Notes: a model not told the origin generated them from the letters alone. 64,000 bases of DNA from Rhizobium leguminosarum (GCF_004123835.1 NZ_MZMU01000003.1:1364001-1428000), one strand, 5' to 3'; positions 41,263 to 50,406 are shown, counted from the stretch's first letter. Numbers and translations: made by a program.

Positions 41263-42003
41263 TTATCGGGGGCCGCTGGCGATAAAACCATTATCCGTCA
41301 GCTCCAGCTTTTTCAGATCGACCGCCATTTCGTCGCTGAAGCGCTTTACGGCTGCATCCCCCAATTTGCGAGCAGTCGCTGCGTCGCCTTTGTTCAGCGC
41401 GTTCACATATGCAGTGCGCTGCATCAGGAAATTCAGAATAAGGACTTCCGCTATTTCTTGCCGCTGAGCATCATTCAGTCCCGTGTTGGCTGCAATGATC
41501 GGTCTGATCTGCTCACGTACGGCCTGTGCCTGCCTGTCGGTACTGTCGCTGCCATTCGCCATGACCCAGTTCAGGATCCAGTAGCTTGCAACGACGTCGG
41601 CGACATCGCCCGGGCGTAGTCCGTCGCCGCCAACGATCGCCGCCCATTCTGCGACTGGATCGCTTTTTTTCAAGGCATCAGCAACAAGCCGCGCACCATC
41701 TACCCCGACCGATGCCTTTAGATTATCGGCGAATTGTTGGCGCACACGCAGACTGACTTGCTGCGACGAGACATAGCTCGTTTTGCCTGTTGTGACGGCA
41801 AGAGGGTCCTTTTTCTTGCGCGGTTGCGTCTCATCCCCGTGAAACTCGATCGCGGACTTTACTCTCTGCTGATTGAGGATGTCGTTCATTATGTAGTCGT
41901 TGGGAAGGACCTGTAAGCTGTCCTGAGCGCCGGCATCGATGCAAGACCCCGCGTAGGCAAACAAAAGGATCGCCAGTAAGGAGCGAAATGTCCCGCTGTT
42001 CAT
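41263..42003 (-). CDS. Unknown secreted protein, 246 residues
   Basis: From ATG 42003 (MNSGTFRSLLAILLFAYAGSCIDAGAQ), preceded by AAGGAAG. A signal peptide of about 24 residues is clear. The mature part contains a basic stretch TQPRKKKDP, then a mostly helical region (RVRQQFADNLKASVGVDGARLVADALKK...). I do not recognise the family. The surroundings are a little lower in GC than neighbouring genes, which could hint at transfer. It is convergent with holC; the 212 bases upstream hold no ORF I trust. Confidence 0.8.
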   Translation of the reverse strand: MNSGTFRSLLAILLFAYAGSCIDAGAQDSLQVLPNDYIMNDILNQQRVKSAIEFHGDETQPRKKKDPLAVTTGKTSYVSSQQVSLRVRQQFADNLKASVGVDGARLVADALKKSDPVAEWAAIVGGDGLRPGDVADVVASYWILNWVMANGSDSTDRQAQAVREQIRPIIAANTGLNDAQRQEIAEVLILNFLMQRTAYVNALNKGDAATARKLGDAAVKRFSDEMAVDLKKLELTDNGFIASGPR

Positions 42004-42215
42004 CCAAACTTCCTTCGATTTACGCTGTGTGAAGCATTGGCGTAGCGATCTCGCCGGGCCGGGGGGACGGGATGCTCGCGTCGTACTCGGCTGGTGGCGG
42101 GTCGCCGACTCGGCAAGGCGGCTTGAAAGCGCCTTTAGCAACGCAGTAGCAAGCCCGCCGGCCGGCGAGACACTGGTCAGCTCTGCTTGCGTGAAATGCG
42201 GTTGGTGAAATGATC

Positions 42216-42719
42216 TCACCGTTTCGAACCTTTATCCTCATCGAGGTTCGTCAGGATATTGAGGGGTACGATCCCGCCAGCACTTTCCGACGCGTCGAGC
42301 GCCTCGACTGCCAAAACATGCTTTCCATTCGGACTGACAAAAGCGAATGCCCACGCCTTGTCGGCAAAGGTGCTGACCGGCATTTCCGCCCAGCCGGCTT
42401 GATGGACAAGGCGTTCGGAATAATAAGTCTTGATGGTCTGCGGGTCGGCAGTGCTGGCGAGATTGCGCGCCAGGATACGCATGGACTTCTCTCCGAACCG
42501 CCCTTCCAGTTGGCCCAGCACCTTGCGGGTGGCCTGCCAATCCTGGGCCTGGGTCGCCGATCCGAAGGAATATTCCTCGGATCGGGAAACGCCCGGTGCA
42601 TCGGGCGGCATGACGACCTGTTCGCCCGAACATGCTGCAAGGCCGAAAAGCGGCACCACAAGGATGCCAATCTTCAACACGCGGAAAAATCGGCCCTTGC
42701 GGCCAATTTTGTTGCTCAT
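42216..42719 (-). CDS. Unknown lipoprotein, 167 residues
   Basis: From ATG 42719 (MSNKIGRKGRFF). The lipobox LFGLAAC places the lipid on Cys about 30. The mature domain has YYSERLVHQAGWAEMPVSTFADKAWAFAFVSPNGKHVLAVEAL, which I do not recognise. It is predicted to sit in an envelope membrane. Transcribed on the same strand as the dehydrogenase upstream, from which it is separated by 72 bases. Confidence 0.8.
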   Translation of the reverse strand: MSNKIGRKGRFFRVLKIGILVVPLFGLAACSGEQVVMPPDAPGVSRSEEYSFGSATQAQDWQATRKVLGQLEGRFGEKSMRILARNLASTADPQTIKTYYSERLVHQAGWAEMPVSTFADKAWAFAFVSPNGKHVLAVEALDASESAGGIVPLNILTNLDEDKGSKR

Positions 42720-42791
42720 GAGCGGCTGCCCCCGAACACTATTGCCATAGGCCAGCAAATCTTGCCGGTTTCTATGACGTTATTGCGACGC

Positions 42792-43718
42792 TCAGTCGTG
42801 GAAGGCGTCGACGAATTTGCGCTTGCCGAGCATGAAGGCATCGGCGACGTGGCGCAGCGGCGCGAGATCGACATCCGATTTGCCGGCCTTGATGATTTCG
42901 GCAAAGCGACGGTAGAGCGAGGGATATTCCTGCTCCGGCTCGGCGAATCTCAGCGCGCCGTCGATCAAAAGTTTGGCGCCGCCCTCGGCGAGCACCATCT
43001 GGCCGGCTGCCGTCTCCGCGACGATGTCCCAGCTCTGCTTGCCGGTCTGGCGCCAGTCGAATTCGGCGTGAACCGGCAGGCCGTCCGCATTGCGGAAGTG
43101 AATGTCGGCCGCGATCGGCGCATCGCGATTCTCGGGAAATTCGAGCACGGCCTCGGTGATGAAGATCGGCCGCGGCAGGATATGGGTGACGATCGACAGC
43201 GCGTTGATGCCGGGATCGAAAACGCCGAGGCCGCCGGCCTGCCAGATCCATTCCTGGTTCGGATGCCAGTGGCGGACATCCTCCTTCCAGATCACATGCA
43301 CGCTTTTGATCGTCGTCGAGGCAAGAAACGCCTTGGCCGCCTCGACACCTGGCGCATAGCGCGAATGCCAGCTGGCAAAGAGCGACGCACCCTGCTTGTG
43401 CGCCAGCACTTCGAGATCTGCCACTTCGCTGAGCGTCGCGCCGGGCGGCTTTTCCAGGAAGACGTGCTTGCCGGCGACGAGTGCCTTATAGGCTGCCTCG
43501 TAGCGATATTGCGGCGGCATGCAGAGCGAAACGGCATCGATCGAGGGCTCGGCATCGAGCATCGCTTCGATCGACGTATAACTCTTGACGCCTTCGACCG
43601 TGCCGTGGCGGCTTGCCGTGGCGACGAGTTCGAAATCCGGGTTCTTGGCGATGGAGGGAAGGTGCTGGTCGCGGACGATCTTGCCGACGCCGACGATGGC
43701 GAGGTTGATAGGAGACAT
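42792..43718 (-). CDS. Gfo/Idh/MocA oxidoreductase, D-galactose/L-arabinose 1-dehydrogenase-like
   Basis: 308 residues. Rossmann start INLAIVGVGKIVRDQHLP, the EKPPGATL motif (catalytic Lys about 91) and the C-terminal alpha/beta domain. The sequence resembles the NAD(P)-dependent D-galactose 1-dehydrogenase of Pseudomonas and L-arabinose 1-dehydrogenase of Azospirillum, which start non-phosphorylative sugar oxidation. That recall-based match is moderate; another aldose is possible. No other sugar-pathway gene adjoins it. Confidence 0.85.
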   Translation of the reverse strand: MSPINLAIVGVGKIVRDQHLPSIAKNPDFELVATASRHGTVEGVKSYTSIEAMLDAEPSIDAVSLCMPPQYRYEAAYKALVAGKHVFLEKPPGATLSEVADLEVLAHKQGASLFASWHSRYAPGVEAAKAFLASTTIKSVHVIWKEDVRHWHPNQEWIWQAGGLGVFDPGINALSIVTHILPRPIFITEAVLEFPENRDAPIAADIHFRNADGLPVHAEFDWRQTGKQSWDIVAETAAGQMVLAEGGAKLLIDGALRFAEPEQEYPSLYRRFAEIIKAGKSDVDLAPLRHVADAFMLGKRKFVDAFHD

Positions 43719-43836
43719 GGTGTTTCGCTCGAGTCTGTATGAAAAGTATGATTTATTGACGCGTTTGTATCAGAAAGAGGCGCGCCGACAAGCTCTCCTC
43801 CTCCATTCTATGGCATCCTAGCGCATGATGGCCCGT

Positions 43837-45879
43837 CTACCTCATGATAGTTTGGCGAAGGAAGCTGTAACCCATCGCCGCTCGGGCGGCGCGCTCTTCG
43901 GAATTGCCGTCGCCGCCATGCCCGCCAGAGCCGAATTCATGGAAGAGCGGCCGGTGTCCTTCTTCCTCCAGCCGTGCGGCAAAGCGGCGCGCATGCGAGG
44001 GATGCACGCGGTCGTCATTGGCGGAGCTTTCGATGTAGATCGGTGGATAGCTGACCTTGGTCGCCGGTCCGACATTATGAAGCGGCGAATAACCGAGCAT
44101 GAAATCCCGGTCCACCGGCGTCTCCGGGTCGCCATATTCGTCCATCCAGGCTTGCCCTGCGCTGAACAGGTGGAAGCGTGTCATGTCGAGAACCGGCACC
44201 TGGCACCAGACGGCGCCGAAATCGTCGGGATAGCGCGTCAGCATCACGCCGGTCAGCAGACCGCCATTGCTGCCGCCCTGGCAGGCGATCCGCGACGGCA
44301 CGGTATAGCCGCGGGCGACGAGATCGCGCGCGATGGCGACGAAATCGGCAAAGGCCCGGTCTCGCCCCCGCCGCTTGGCACTGCGATACCAGTCGGGCCC
44401 GAATTCGCCGCCGCCGCGAATATAGGCCTGCACATAGGCGCCACCTTGTTCCAGCCAGCGTCCTGTCACGCCGGAATAGCTTGGCGACAACGGGACATCG
44501 AAGCCGCCATAGCCGTAAAGCAGCACCGGCAGCGCGCCCTTGGTCCACTGCTTCGGCAGGACAAGCCGGTAGGTAACCCTCGTTCCGTCCTCGGAAACAG
44601 CCTCCAGCAGTTCGGATGACATATCGGTCGCATCGAAATAGCTCGGCGCTGCGGCGACGAAAATCGGCTCGGCCTGCTTGCTGCGATCCGACAGCTCGAG
44701 GCGGTAACTGACGGGCGGCTGCAGGAAGCCCTGGCCGACGATGTGGAGCGTATCGTCGCCAAGATGCAGATCTGCATGAAGCGGCCTGAAGTGAGCCGTC
44801 TGCATATCCGCCGGCAGTGCGATCTCGCGCTGTTCGGCATCGGGCCTTGTCAGGTCCAGCACCATGAGACGCGGACGCAGCCGATCGGAGATGATGAAGA
44901 CGCACCACTCCTGCATCAGCATCATCTGCGCGATGGACTGGCCCTCGCCAGGCTGAAACAGGATCCGCTCCGGCCCGAGCAGGACCGTCTCCGAGGCGGG
45001 ATCAAAGCGTTGCAGCACGAGGCTGCCGGTCGCAACGCGTTCATCGGTCTTTGCCCGCCAAAGGCAATGATCATGATTGAACTGGAAATCGGCTTCCTTA
45101 GGCAGATCGATGCGCCGCTGTGTGCCGTCGTTGGCGATCAGGAAAGCGCTCGCGACGCCGATCTCGTGGGCGGCGACGAAAATATCGATCAATCCGCGAT
45201 CCGCCGAAGCGCCTGATAGGGCAGGGTCGATGACGAGATTGAAGCCGTAGACGTCCTCGTTCGCGGCTTCGAACATGACGGCGGCATCTTCCGGTCGCTG
45301 CCCGCGCTTCAATCGCCGTCCGACGCGCGGCCATCCCGAGCGGGTTGCCGAAAATTGGTCGATGGAACCGAAATAGCAGATTTCGTCGCGGCTCAGCCAA
45401 GTGGCATGCGATCGTGCGGCCGGTGTATCGAAGCCGCCCTCGACGATCTGTTTCCGCTCGGCGTCGAATTCGAGCAGCCGGAGAAGGTCGGAGCCGCCGT
45501 CCGAAAGCGTCAGCAGCACCCGCGTCGGCTCCCATGGGCAGGTGACGGCGCCGCGCCAGTTCCAGCGCTTGCCTTCGCTCATGCAGAAGGCGTCGAGGTC
45601 GAAGACCGGCTCCCAGGCGGCGTCCGGCAGTGACTCCTGATCTGCCGGCAGGCGAAGCCAGATGCCGAGAGGATTGTCCTTGCTCTGGCGGAAATCGAAC
45701 AGCCACTCGCCTCGGCGCATCGGGACGATCAGCCTGTCCTGCCGCTCGATCAGCGCCTTGATCGCGTCGCGATCCCTCTCGAATTCAGGTGTTCTCAGTG
45801 CCGCGTCGGAAACCCGGTTGTGCTCGTCGATGAACTGGCGGGTGCGCGGATCGTCGTCCGTTTCGAGATGAAGGTTCAT
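43837..45879 (-). CDS. Prolyl oligopeptidase family serine peptidase
   Basis: 680 residues. An N-terminal beta-propeller (about 60-400) precedes an alpha/beta hydrolase domain. Triad: Ser537 (GGSNGG), Asp622 or 623 (SSANDDRVHPSH), His654 (GSGGHGG). S9 family; cleaves short peptides, often after proline; no signal peptide, so cytoplasmic. The exact specificity (prolyl oligopeptidase versus oligopeptidase B) is not clear; the missing acidic S1 cluster cannot be checked here. Confidence 0.9.
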   Translation of the reverse strand: MNLHLETDDDPRTRQFIDEHNRVSDAALRTPEFERDRDAIKALIERQDRLIVPMRRGEWLFDFRQSKDNPLGIWLRLPADQESLPDAAWEPVFDLDAFCMSEGKRWNWRGAVTCPWEPTRVLLTLSDGGSDLLRLLEFDAERKQIVEGGFDTPAARSHATWLSRDEICYFGSIDQFSATRSGWPRVGRRLKRGQRPEDAAVMFEAANEDVYGFNLVIDPALSGASADRGLIDIFVAAHEIGVASAFLIANDGTQRRIDLPKEADFQFNHDHCLWRAKTDERVATGSLVLQRFDPASETVLLGPERILFQPGEGQSIAQMMLMQEWCVFIISDRLRPRLMVLDLTRPDAEQREIALPADMQTAHFRPLHADLHLGDDTLHIVGQGFLQPPVSYRLELSDRSKQAEPIFVAAAPSYFDATDMSSELLEAVSEDGTRVTYRLVLPKQWTKGALPVLLYGYGGFDVPLSPSYSGVTGRWLEQGGAYVQAYIRGGGEFGPDWYRSAKRRGRDRAFADFVAIARDLVARGYTVPSRIACQGGSNGGLLTGVMLTRYPDDFGAVWCQVPVLDMTRFHLFSAGQAWMDEYGDPETPVDRDFMLGYSPLHNVGPATKVSYPPIYIESSANDDRVHPSHARRFAARLEEEGHRPLFHEFGSGGHGGDGNSEERAARAAMGYSFLRQTIMR

Positions 45880-45947
45880 ATCTGACCTGCCGGCTTCCGT
45901 TGACGTCGGACAGATCTAGGCAGCCGGTTCCGACTTGGCAACCCGCC

Positions 45948-46058
45948 TTACCGCGCCGCGCGTCTCTTCAGACGCGCCGATGCGCTAGCGGATGTCACGA
46001 AATCGGCCGAGGCGACGACGGTGTTGGGCACCTCGGTCTTCTTGAATTTCAGCGTCAC
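45948..46058 (-). CDS. Doubtful short ORF after the ABC-F gene
   Basis: A 36-residue frame from GTG 46058, eight bases after the ABC-F stop, reading VTLKFKKTEVPNTVVASADF and then running into a partial copy of the CTACAGCG repeat, which supplies its Arg-rich end. The first 25 residues look protein-like, the rest is repeat. It may be the remnant of a gene. No good ribosome site. Confidence 0.2.
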   Translation of the reverse strand: MTLKFKKTEVPNTVVASADFVTSASASARLKRRAAR

Positions 46059-46065
46059 CCTGTGG

Positions 46066-47949
46066 CTATCCCGCCATCGCTTCTTCGTATTCGGCAGACA
46101 GCATCAGCCAGTCTTCCTCGGCGGCAGCGAGTTTCGCCGCAGCTTCGCCGCGCTGCTTTGCCTTCTCGGCGGCCTTGGCGGGCGTCTTCTCATAAAGGGC
46201 CGGATCCGCAAGTTCCGCGTCAAGCGCCTGAATCTGTTTCTCCAGCTTCGCCGTCAAGGATTCGATTTCGTTGATCTTTTTCCTGAGCGGCGTCAGCGAG
46301 GCGCGACGTTCGGCATTGAGCTTGCGCTGGTCGGCCTTCGACGTCGCGTCTTCAACTAGCTGCGGCTTTTCTTCTTTTTTTTTACCGGAAGTGACGATGA
46401 GGTCGCGGTATTCGTCCATATCGCCTTCGAAGGTCGTCACCGTGCCGCCATTGACCAGCCACAACCGATCGACCGTCGCCTCGATCAGGTGACGGTCATG
46501 CGAGATCAGGATGACGGCGCCTTCGTAGTCGTTCAGCGCCTCGATCAGCGCGCGGCGGCTGTCGATGTCGAGGTGGTTGGTCGGCTCGTCGAGGATCAGC
46601 AGATTGGGCGCATTGAAGGCGGCAAGCCCCATCAGTAATCGGGCTTTTTCGCCGCCGGAGAGATCCTTGGCGGCCGTCGCCATCTTCTCGGTCGCAAGCC
46701 CCATCTGGGCGACGCGGGCGCGCACCTTGGCTTCCGGCGCGCCCGGCATCAACCGGCGCACATGCTCCACCGCCGATTGCTCGGGGATGAGGTCGTCGAG
46801 CTGGTGCTGCGCGAAGAAGCCGATCCTCAGGCTCGGCGCGATCTTCACTTCACCGCTCTCCGGCGCCAGCCGGCCGGAGATGAATTTGGCGAAGGTCGAT
46901 TTGCCGTTGCCGTTCGAGCCGAGCAGGGCGATGCGGTCGTCATTGTCGATGCGAAGATTGAGGTTCTTCAGGATCGGATTGCCGGGCTCATAGCCGACGG
47001 CGCCGCTCTGGATCGCGACGATCGGCGAGGCCGGCTGCTTTTCCGGCTCGGGAAAAGTGATCGGCTGTACGTGGTCCTCGATCACCGCCGCGACCGTTCC
47101 CATGCGCTCGAGCGCCTTGACGCGCGATTGCGCCTGCCGGGCCTTGGAAGCCTTGGCCTTGAAGCGATCGATGAAGCCCTGCAGATGTTTGCGTGCCGCG
47201 TCGTTCTTGGCCTTGGCCTTGGTCTGCAACTCGTCGGCTTCCGCCTTCTGCCGCTCGAACTGGTCATAGCCGCCGCGATAGAAGGTGAGCTTCTTCTGGT
47301 CGAGATGGACGATCGCATTGACCGCGTTGTTCAACAGGTCGCGATCGTGGCTGATGATGATGACGGTGTGCGGATAACGCCTGACATAATCTTCCAGCCA
47401 CAGCGTGCCTTCGAGGTCGAGATAGTTGGTCGGCTCGTCGAGCAGAAGCAGATCCGGCTCGGAAAACAGCACGGCGGCAAGGGCAACGCGCATGCGCCAG
47501 CCGCCGGAGAAGGAGGAGGCGGGGCGGGCCTGCGCCGCCTTGTCGAAGCCGAGGCCGGCAAGAATGCTCGCCGCGCGCGCTTCGGCCGAATGCGCGTCGA
47601 TATCGATAAGGCGCATCTGGATTTCGGCAATGCGGTGCGGATCGGTTGCCGTTTCCGCCTCGGCAACGAGGGCGGTGCGTTCCTTGTCCGCGGCAAGCAC
47701 GATCTCGATCAGGGCGTCCTCGGTTGCGGGCGCTTCCTGCGCCACCTGGCCGATGCGTGCGGCCTTCGGGATCGACACAGATCCGCTCTCCGAGCCGAGA
47801 TCGCCGGTGATGACGCGAAAAAGCGTGGACTTGCCGGCGCCGTTGCGCCCGACGAGCCCTGCCTTCGTGCCTGAAGGCAGCGAAACGCTGGCATTGTCGA
47901 GAAGCAGGCGCCCGGCGATGCGGGCGGAAATATCGGTGAGCGTGATCAT
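46066..47949 (-). CDS. ABC-F family ATPase (Uup/YheS-like)
   Basis: 627 residues. Two ABC domains in one chain without membrane segments: Walker A GRNGAGKST and GSNGNGKST, signatures SFSGGWRMR and LSGGEKARL. An interdomain linker has a long basic helix (about 245-290), and a C-terminal coiled coil follows (about 530-627). ABC-F proteins act on the ribosome rather than as transporters. A run of nine A's on the coding strand (46375-46383) encodes Lys-Lys-Lys in the linker before the coiled coil (see findings). Start ATG 47949. Confidence 0.92.
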   Translation of the reverse strand: MITLTDISARIAGRLLLDNASVSLPSGTKAGLVGRNGAGKSTLFRVITGDLGSESGSVSIPKAARIGQVAQEAPATEDALIEIVLAADKERTALVAEAETATDPHRIAEIQMRLIDIDAHSAEARAASILAGLGFDKAAQARPASSFSGGWRMRVALAAVLFSEPDLLLLDEPTNYLDLEGTLWLEDYVRRYPHTVIIISHDRDLLNNAVNAIVHLDQKKLTFYRGGYDQFERQKAEADELQTKAKAKNDAARKHLQGFIDRFKAKASKARQAQSRVKALERMGTVAAVIEDHVQPITFPEPEKQPASPIVAIQSGAVGYEPGNPILKNLNLRIDNDDRIALLGSNGNGKSTFAKFISGRLAPESGEVKIAPSLRIGFFAQHQLDDLIPEQSAVEHVRRLMPGAPEAKVRARVAQMGLATEKMATAAKDLSGGEKARLLMGLAAFNAPNLLILDEPTNHLDIDSRRALIEALNDYEGAVILISHDRHLIEATVDRLWLVNGGTVTTFEGDMDEYRDLIVTSGKKKEEKPQLVEDATSKADQRKLNAERRASLTPLRKKINEIESLTAKLEKQIQALDAELADPALYEKTPAKAAEKAKQRGEAAAKLAAAEEDWLMLSAEYEEAMAG

Positions 47950-48004
47950 GGCCGGCGTTTTGGCCGAAAGCGCTCGCCAAGGCAAGAGCGCTTCTTTTCG
48001 CGGC

Positions 48005-48040
48005 AAGCTTGCTTGTCCGCCCAAGCTTGCTTGTCCGCCG
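48005..48040. repeat. Tandem 18-bp repeat, two units
   Basis: AAGCTTGCTTGTCCGCCC (48005-48022) is repeated once more at 48023-48040 with one change at the last base. It lies between the ABC-F start and the GGDEF gene stop. Function unknown. Confidence 0.85.
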
Positions 48041-48042
48041 CC

Positions 48043-49092
48043 TCAGCGGCCGAAAGCTTGCACCGGCTGTCGGGGGTTCGACTGCGCGGCGAGAAGCGCC
48101 ACGCGGGCATTGGCCTGCAATTGTCCCGGCGTTGCCGCGTCGGTGCTGAGCGCCACGCCGATCGAGATGGTGAGCCTGCCGGGATCGGCCTTGTCGGATG
48201 TCGCAAAGACCAGATTGTCTTCGACGGAGGCGCGCAGGCGTTCGGCAATCGTCATCGCATCCTGCATTCCGACATTGGAAAACAACAGGGCGAATTCGTC
48301 AGCCTCTGTGCGGGCGACGAAATCGTTTTTCTTGACCGACTTGCTGAACAGGCCGGCGAGCTTCTTCAGGAGTTTGTTGCCGGCCTGGGTGCCGTATTTG
48401 TCGTTGAGATCGGTGAAATTGTCGATATCGACCATGATCAGCGCGCTGCCGGCGGCACCTTCTTCGCGCTTGTAGAGATCGGCGATCGTCCGGTTCAGCG
48501 CGATGCGGTTCGGAAGTCCGGTGATCCTGTCGGCGATCGCGGCCGATTGCATCGCCGAAATGCCGCGCTCCAGCGTTTCCAGCGTCTTGATATCGTCCTG
48601 CAGCTTCGCGCCGATTTCCATCTCCGCTGCAAGAACGGTCGAAAGCGAGGCAGTGAGGTAGTCGATCTCGCTGAGGAAGGCGGCAAGGCTCTGATCGTCA
48701 TGGCCTGAAACGGATTTCAGGATCGTGCCGCAGGCGCGCGCAAAGGCGTTCTTGTGCTTCAGCCCTTCGGCAAGCCTTTCCGCCACGTCGCGTAGCATCC
48801 GGCTCGCCTCGTTCCGTGAGGTCTCGCCCGCCAGCCCGCAATGGCCGACGAGGCGGTATTTCAGGCCGAGTTCGTCGAGCATCGGCTGCTGCGGCTGCGG
48901 CCCGAGTGCGGCGATATCCTGCGCAAGGCCGGCATTGAGCCCGACGATCGCCTCGTGAAAGAGTTCGTAATTGCGCGGTAGTGCCGCGACGTTCAGGCGC
49001 GCCATGTGCTGGGCGATCTTCTGAATATCCGCCATCGGCGCCGGGCGTGCCGCCTCGCGCGGCACCAGTGCGTTTGCGCTTGCATTCTGCAT
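48043..49092 (-). CDS. GGDEF-domain protein with degenerate active site
   Basis: 349 residues from ATG 49092 (MQNASANALV). An N-terminal helical region (about 20-185) of the type found before GGDEF domains in rhizobia, no transmembrane segment. The GGDEF domain starts at DRITGLPNR (188-196); the metal Asp in VDIDNF (Asp222-224) remains. The signature reads TEADEF (262-267) rather than GGDEF, and the GHxxGD stretch is GTQAGN. Cyclic-di-GMP synthesis is therefore doubtful; it could be a GTP/c-di-GMP sensor. Confidence 0.85.
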   Translation of the reverse strand: MQNASANALVPREAARPAPMADIQKIAQHMARLNVAALPRNYELFHEAIVGLNAGLAQDIAALGPQPQQPMLDELGLKYRLVGHCGLAGETSRNEASRMLRDVAERLAEGLKHKNAFARACGTILKSVSGHDDQSLAAFLSEIDYLTASLSTVLAAEMEIGAKLQDDIKTLETLERGISAMQSAAIADRITGLPNRIALNRTIADLYKREEGAAGSALIMVDIDNFTDLNDKYGTQAGNKLLKKLAGLFSKSVKKNDFVARTEADEFALLFSNVGMQDAMTIAERLRASVEDNLVFATSDKADPGRLTISIGVALSTDAATPGQLQANARVALLAAQSNPRQPVQAFGR

Positions 49093-49245
49093 GACGATCC
49101 CTCGCGGCCCGGCCTCATCTCTCACATCACGCTATGCCTGCAAGCTTTTAAGAGAGGCTGAATTTCGACGGGGAACCCGTGGATTGGCGGCAGAACCGGC
49201 AAAGGCGGTTAATTCAGTCTTGATGCCAGAACATGGGAACTGGCG

Positions 49246-49404
49246 GTGAACGCCTTGATTGACAGGGCTTGGCTTCATCTCGAGAAGGCGGAAGGCTTTT
49301 TCCGGCAGTACACATTCCAGCTGCCGACGCACGGTCGCTATGAAATCGAAATCACGCGACTGACCGACGAGCATGTTTCGGCGAAGATCCACGTCGGATG
49401 GCTG
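49246..49404 (+). pseudogene. Unrecognised ORF fragment beside the methylase remnant
   Basis: From GTG 49246 the frame encodes about 53 plausible residues (ALIDRAWLHLEKAEGFFRQY, FQLPTHGRYEIEITRL) before running out of frame into the D12 methylase fragment, which uses another frame. The first part has good coding character, and I do not recognise it. It could be the 5' part of a different gene fused by deletion. Confidence 0.4.
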
Positions 49405-49724
49405 GTGTCGTTATCGAGAACTTGCCCTGGCGGCGCTTCATCGAGCGCTACGATCGGCCCGGCACGCTGTTCTATCTCGACCCGCCGTATTGGGGAAATG
49501 AGGACGACTACGGCCGAGCTGTCTTCAGCAGGGATGATTTCGCGGAGCTGGCGGACGTCCTCAGCCGAATTCGAGGCCGGTTCATTCTGTCTTTGAATGC
49601 GGTTCAAGGTGTCTTTGAAACCTTCTCGAAGTTCTACATTGAAGTGGTCGACTGCACATATTCGGTCGCCGGCGGAGGGCATAGCAAAAAGGTCATGGAG
49701 GTGATTATATCGCCCGCTGGATAG
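49398..49724 (+). pseudogene. C-terminal fragment of a D12-class DNA adenine methylase
   Basis: 108 residues beginning MAGVVIENLPWRRFIERYDRPGTLFYLDPPYWG. The DPPY motif and the following GRDDF-like SRDDF and LSLN segments match the C-terminal half of Dam/D12-class N6-adenine methylases that occur in rhizobial prophages. The N-terminal half with the SAM-binding FxGxG motif is missing (whole enzymes are about 270 residues), so it is almost surely inactive. Confidence 0.7.
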
Positions 49725-49808
49725 AGGCCGTCGTGCGGTCGGGGGCGTAGTGCAGATGTGGATAGAGCGGACGCCGCATGCTTGAGTGCAATTTCTTCGG
49801 AGGACCAA

Positions 49809-50099
49809 GTGACAAAACGCGTAAATCTTATCTGTCTGGTAGCTTTCTTCTTCTGCTTCGCGGGAGCATATGCTGTGCAGCTGTTAAATGGCGGGGTAGA
49901 AAATACGCATGGAATTTATCTGTATCTATATAAGGTACTTTGGTTTTTTATCGTTGCCTTGATGCCATTCAGCCTGTGGAGTTATCTTGCCACGAGGTCC
50001 TGGCGAGAATTGCGCAAGGATAAAGCTAAAAGGGAGTTCATACTCGAAAATCCGCTCCTAAGTTTTTTCATTTGGCGTGAGGAGATGAATAGAGAGTAG
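49809..50099 (+). CDS. Small membrane protein of unknown function
   Basis: 96 residues from GTG 49809, with GGAGG five bases upstream. Two transmembrane segments (about 7-24 and 40-60) and a charged C-terminus (RELRKDKAKREF...). Its lower GC content than the surrounding core genes fits an acquired origin. I do not recognise it. It lies between the methylase remnant and a start-less ORF. Confidence 0.6.
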   Translation: MTKRVNLICLVAFFFCFAGAYAVQLLNGGVENTHGIYLYLYKVLWFFIVALMPFSLWSYLATRSWRELRKDKAKREFILENPLLSFFIWREEMNRE

Positions 50100-50395
50100 G
50101 GACCTACCAACTGCCTTCAGCGGCCGTCGGCCTTGTAACGGGATCTATCACGGCGTCTTGGTTCACAACGGTCTTTGCTGCAGAGGGGCTTAAAAGGACA
50201 GACGTCGGAAATAGTGCTGCAAACGCTCTTCGTGATGCGATCAACGACCCAACTCAAAAGAAGAATCTTATCAAATTGGCCCCATTCATCCTTCGCTTTG
50301 AGCAGCAGTTGAGAACCATAGCCGGCGACCAACGCGAGTTGAAACCGCTGCACGACTGGCTGGATTGGTTGAAGGCAAACGCCTCATCCGACTGA
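50093..50395 (+). pseudogene. Open frame without a start codon
   Basis: A 100-codon open frame (LPSAAVGLVTGSITASWF..., then TQKKNLIKLAPFILRFEQQL... ending KANASSD) has convincing coding character, with a hydrophobic helix followed by a charged helical part. It contains no ATG, GTG or TTG before codon 60. It probably lost its 5' end. Product not recognised. Confidence 0.5.
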
Positions 50396-50406
50396 GCTGG
50401 TTTCTG

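Noticed and set aside
46375..46383. The nine-A run as a sequencing frameshift
   Set aside because: The ABC-F frame is intact through the run into a proper coiled-coil C-terminus, so no frameshift is needed.
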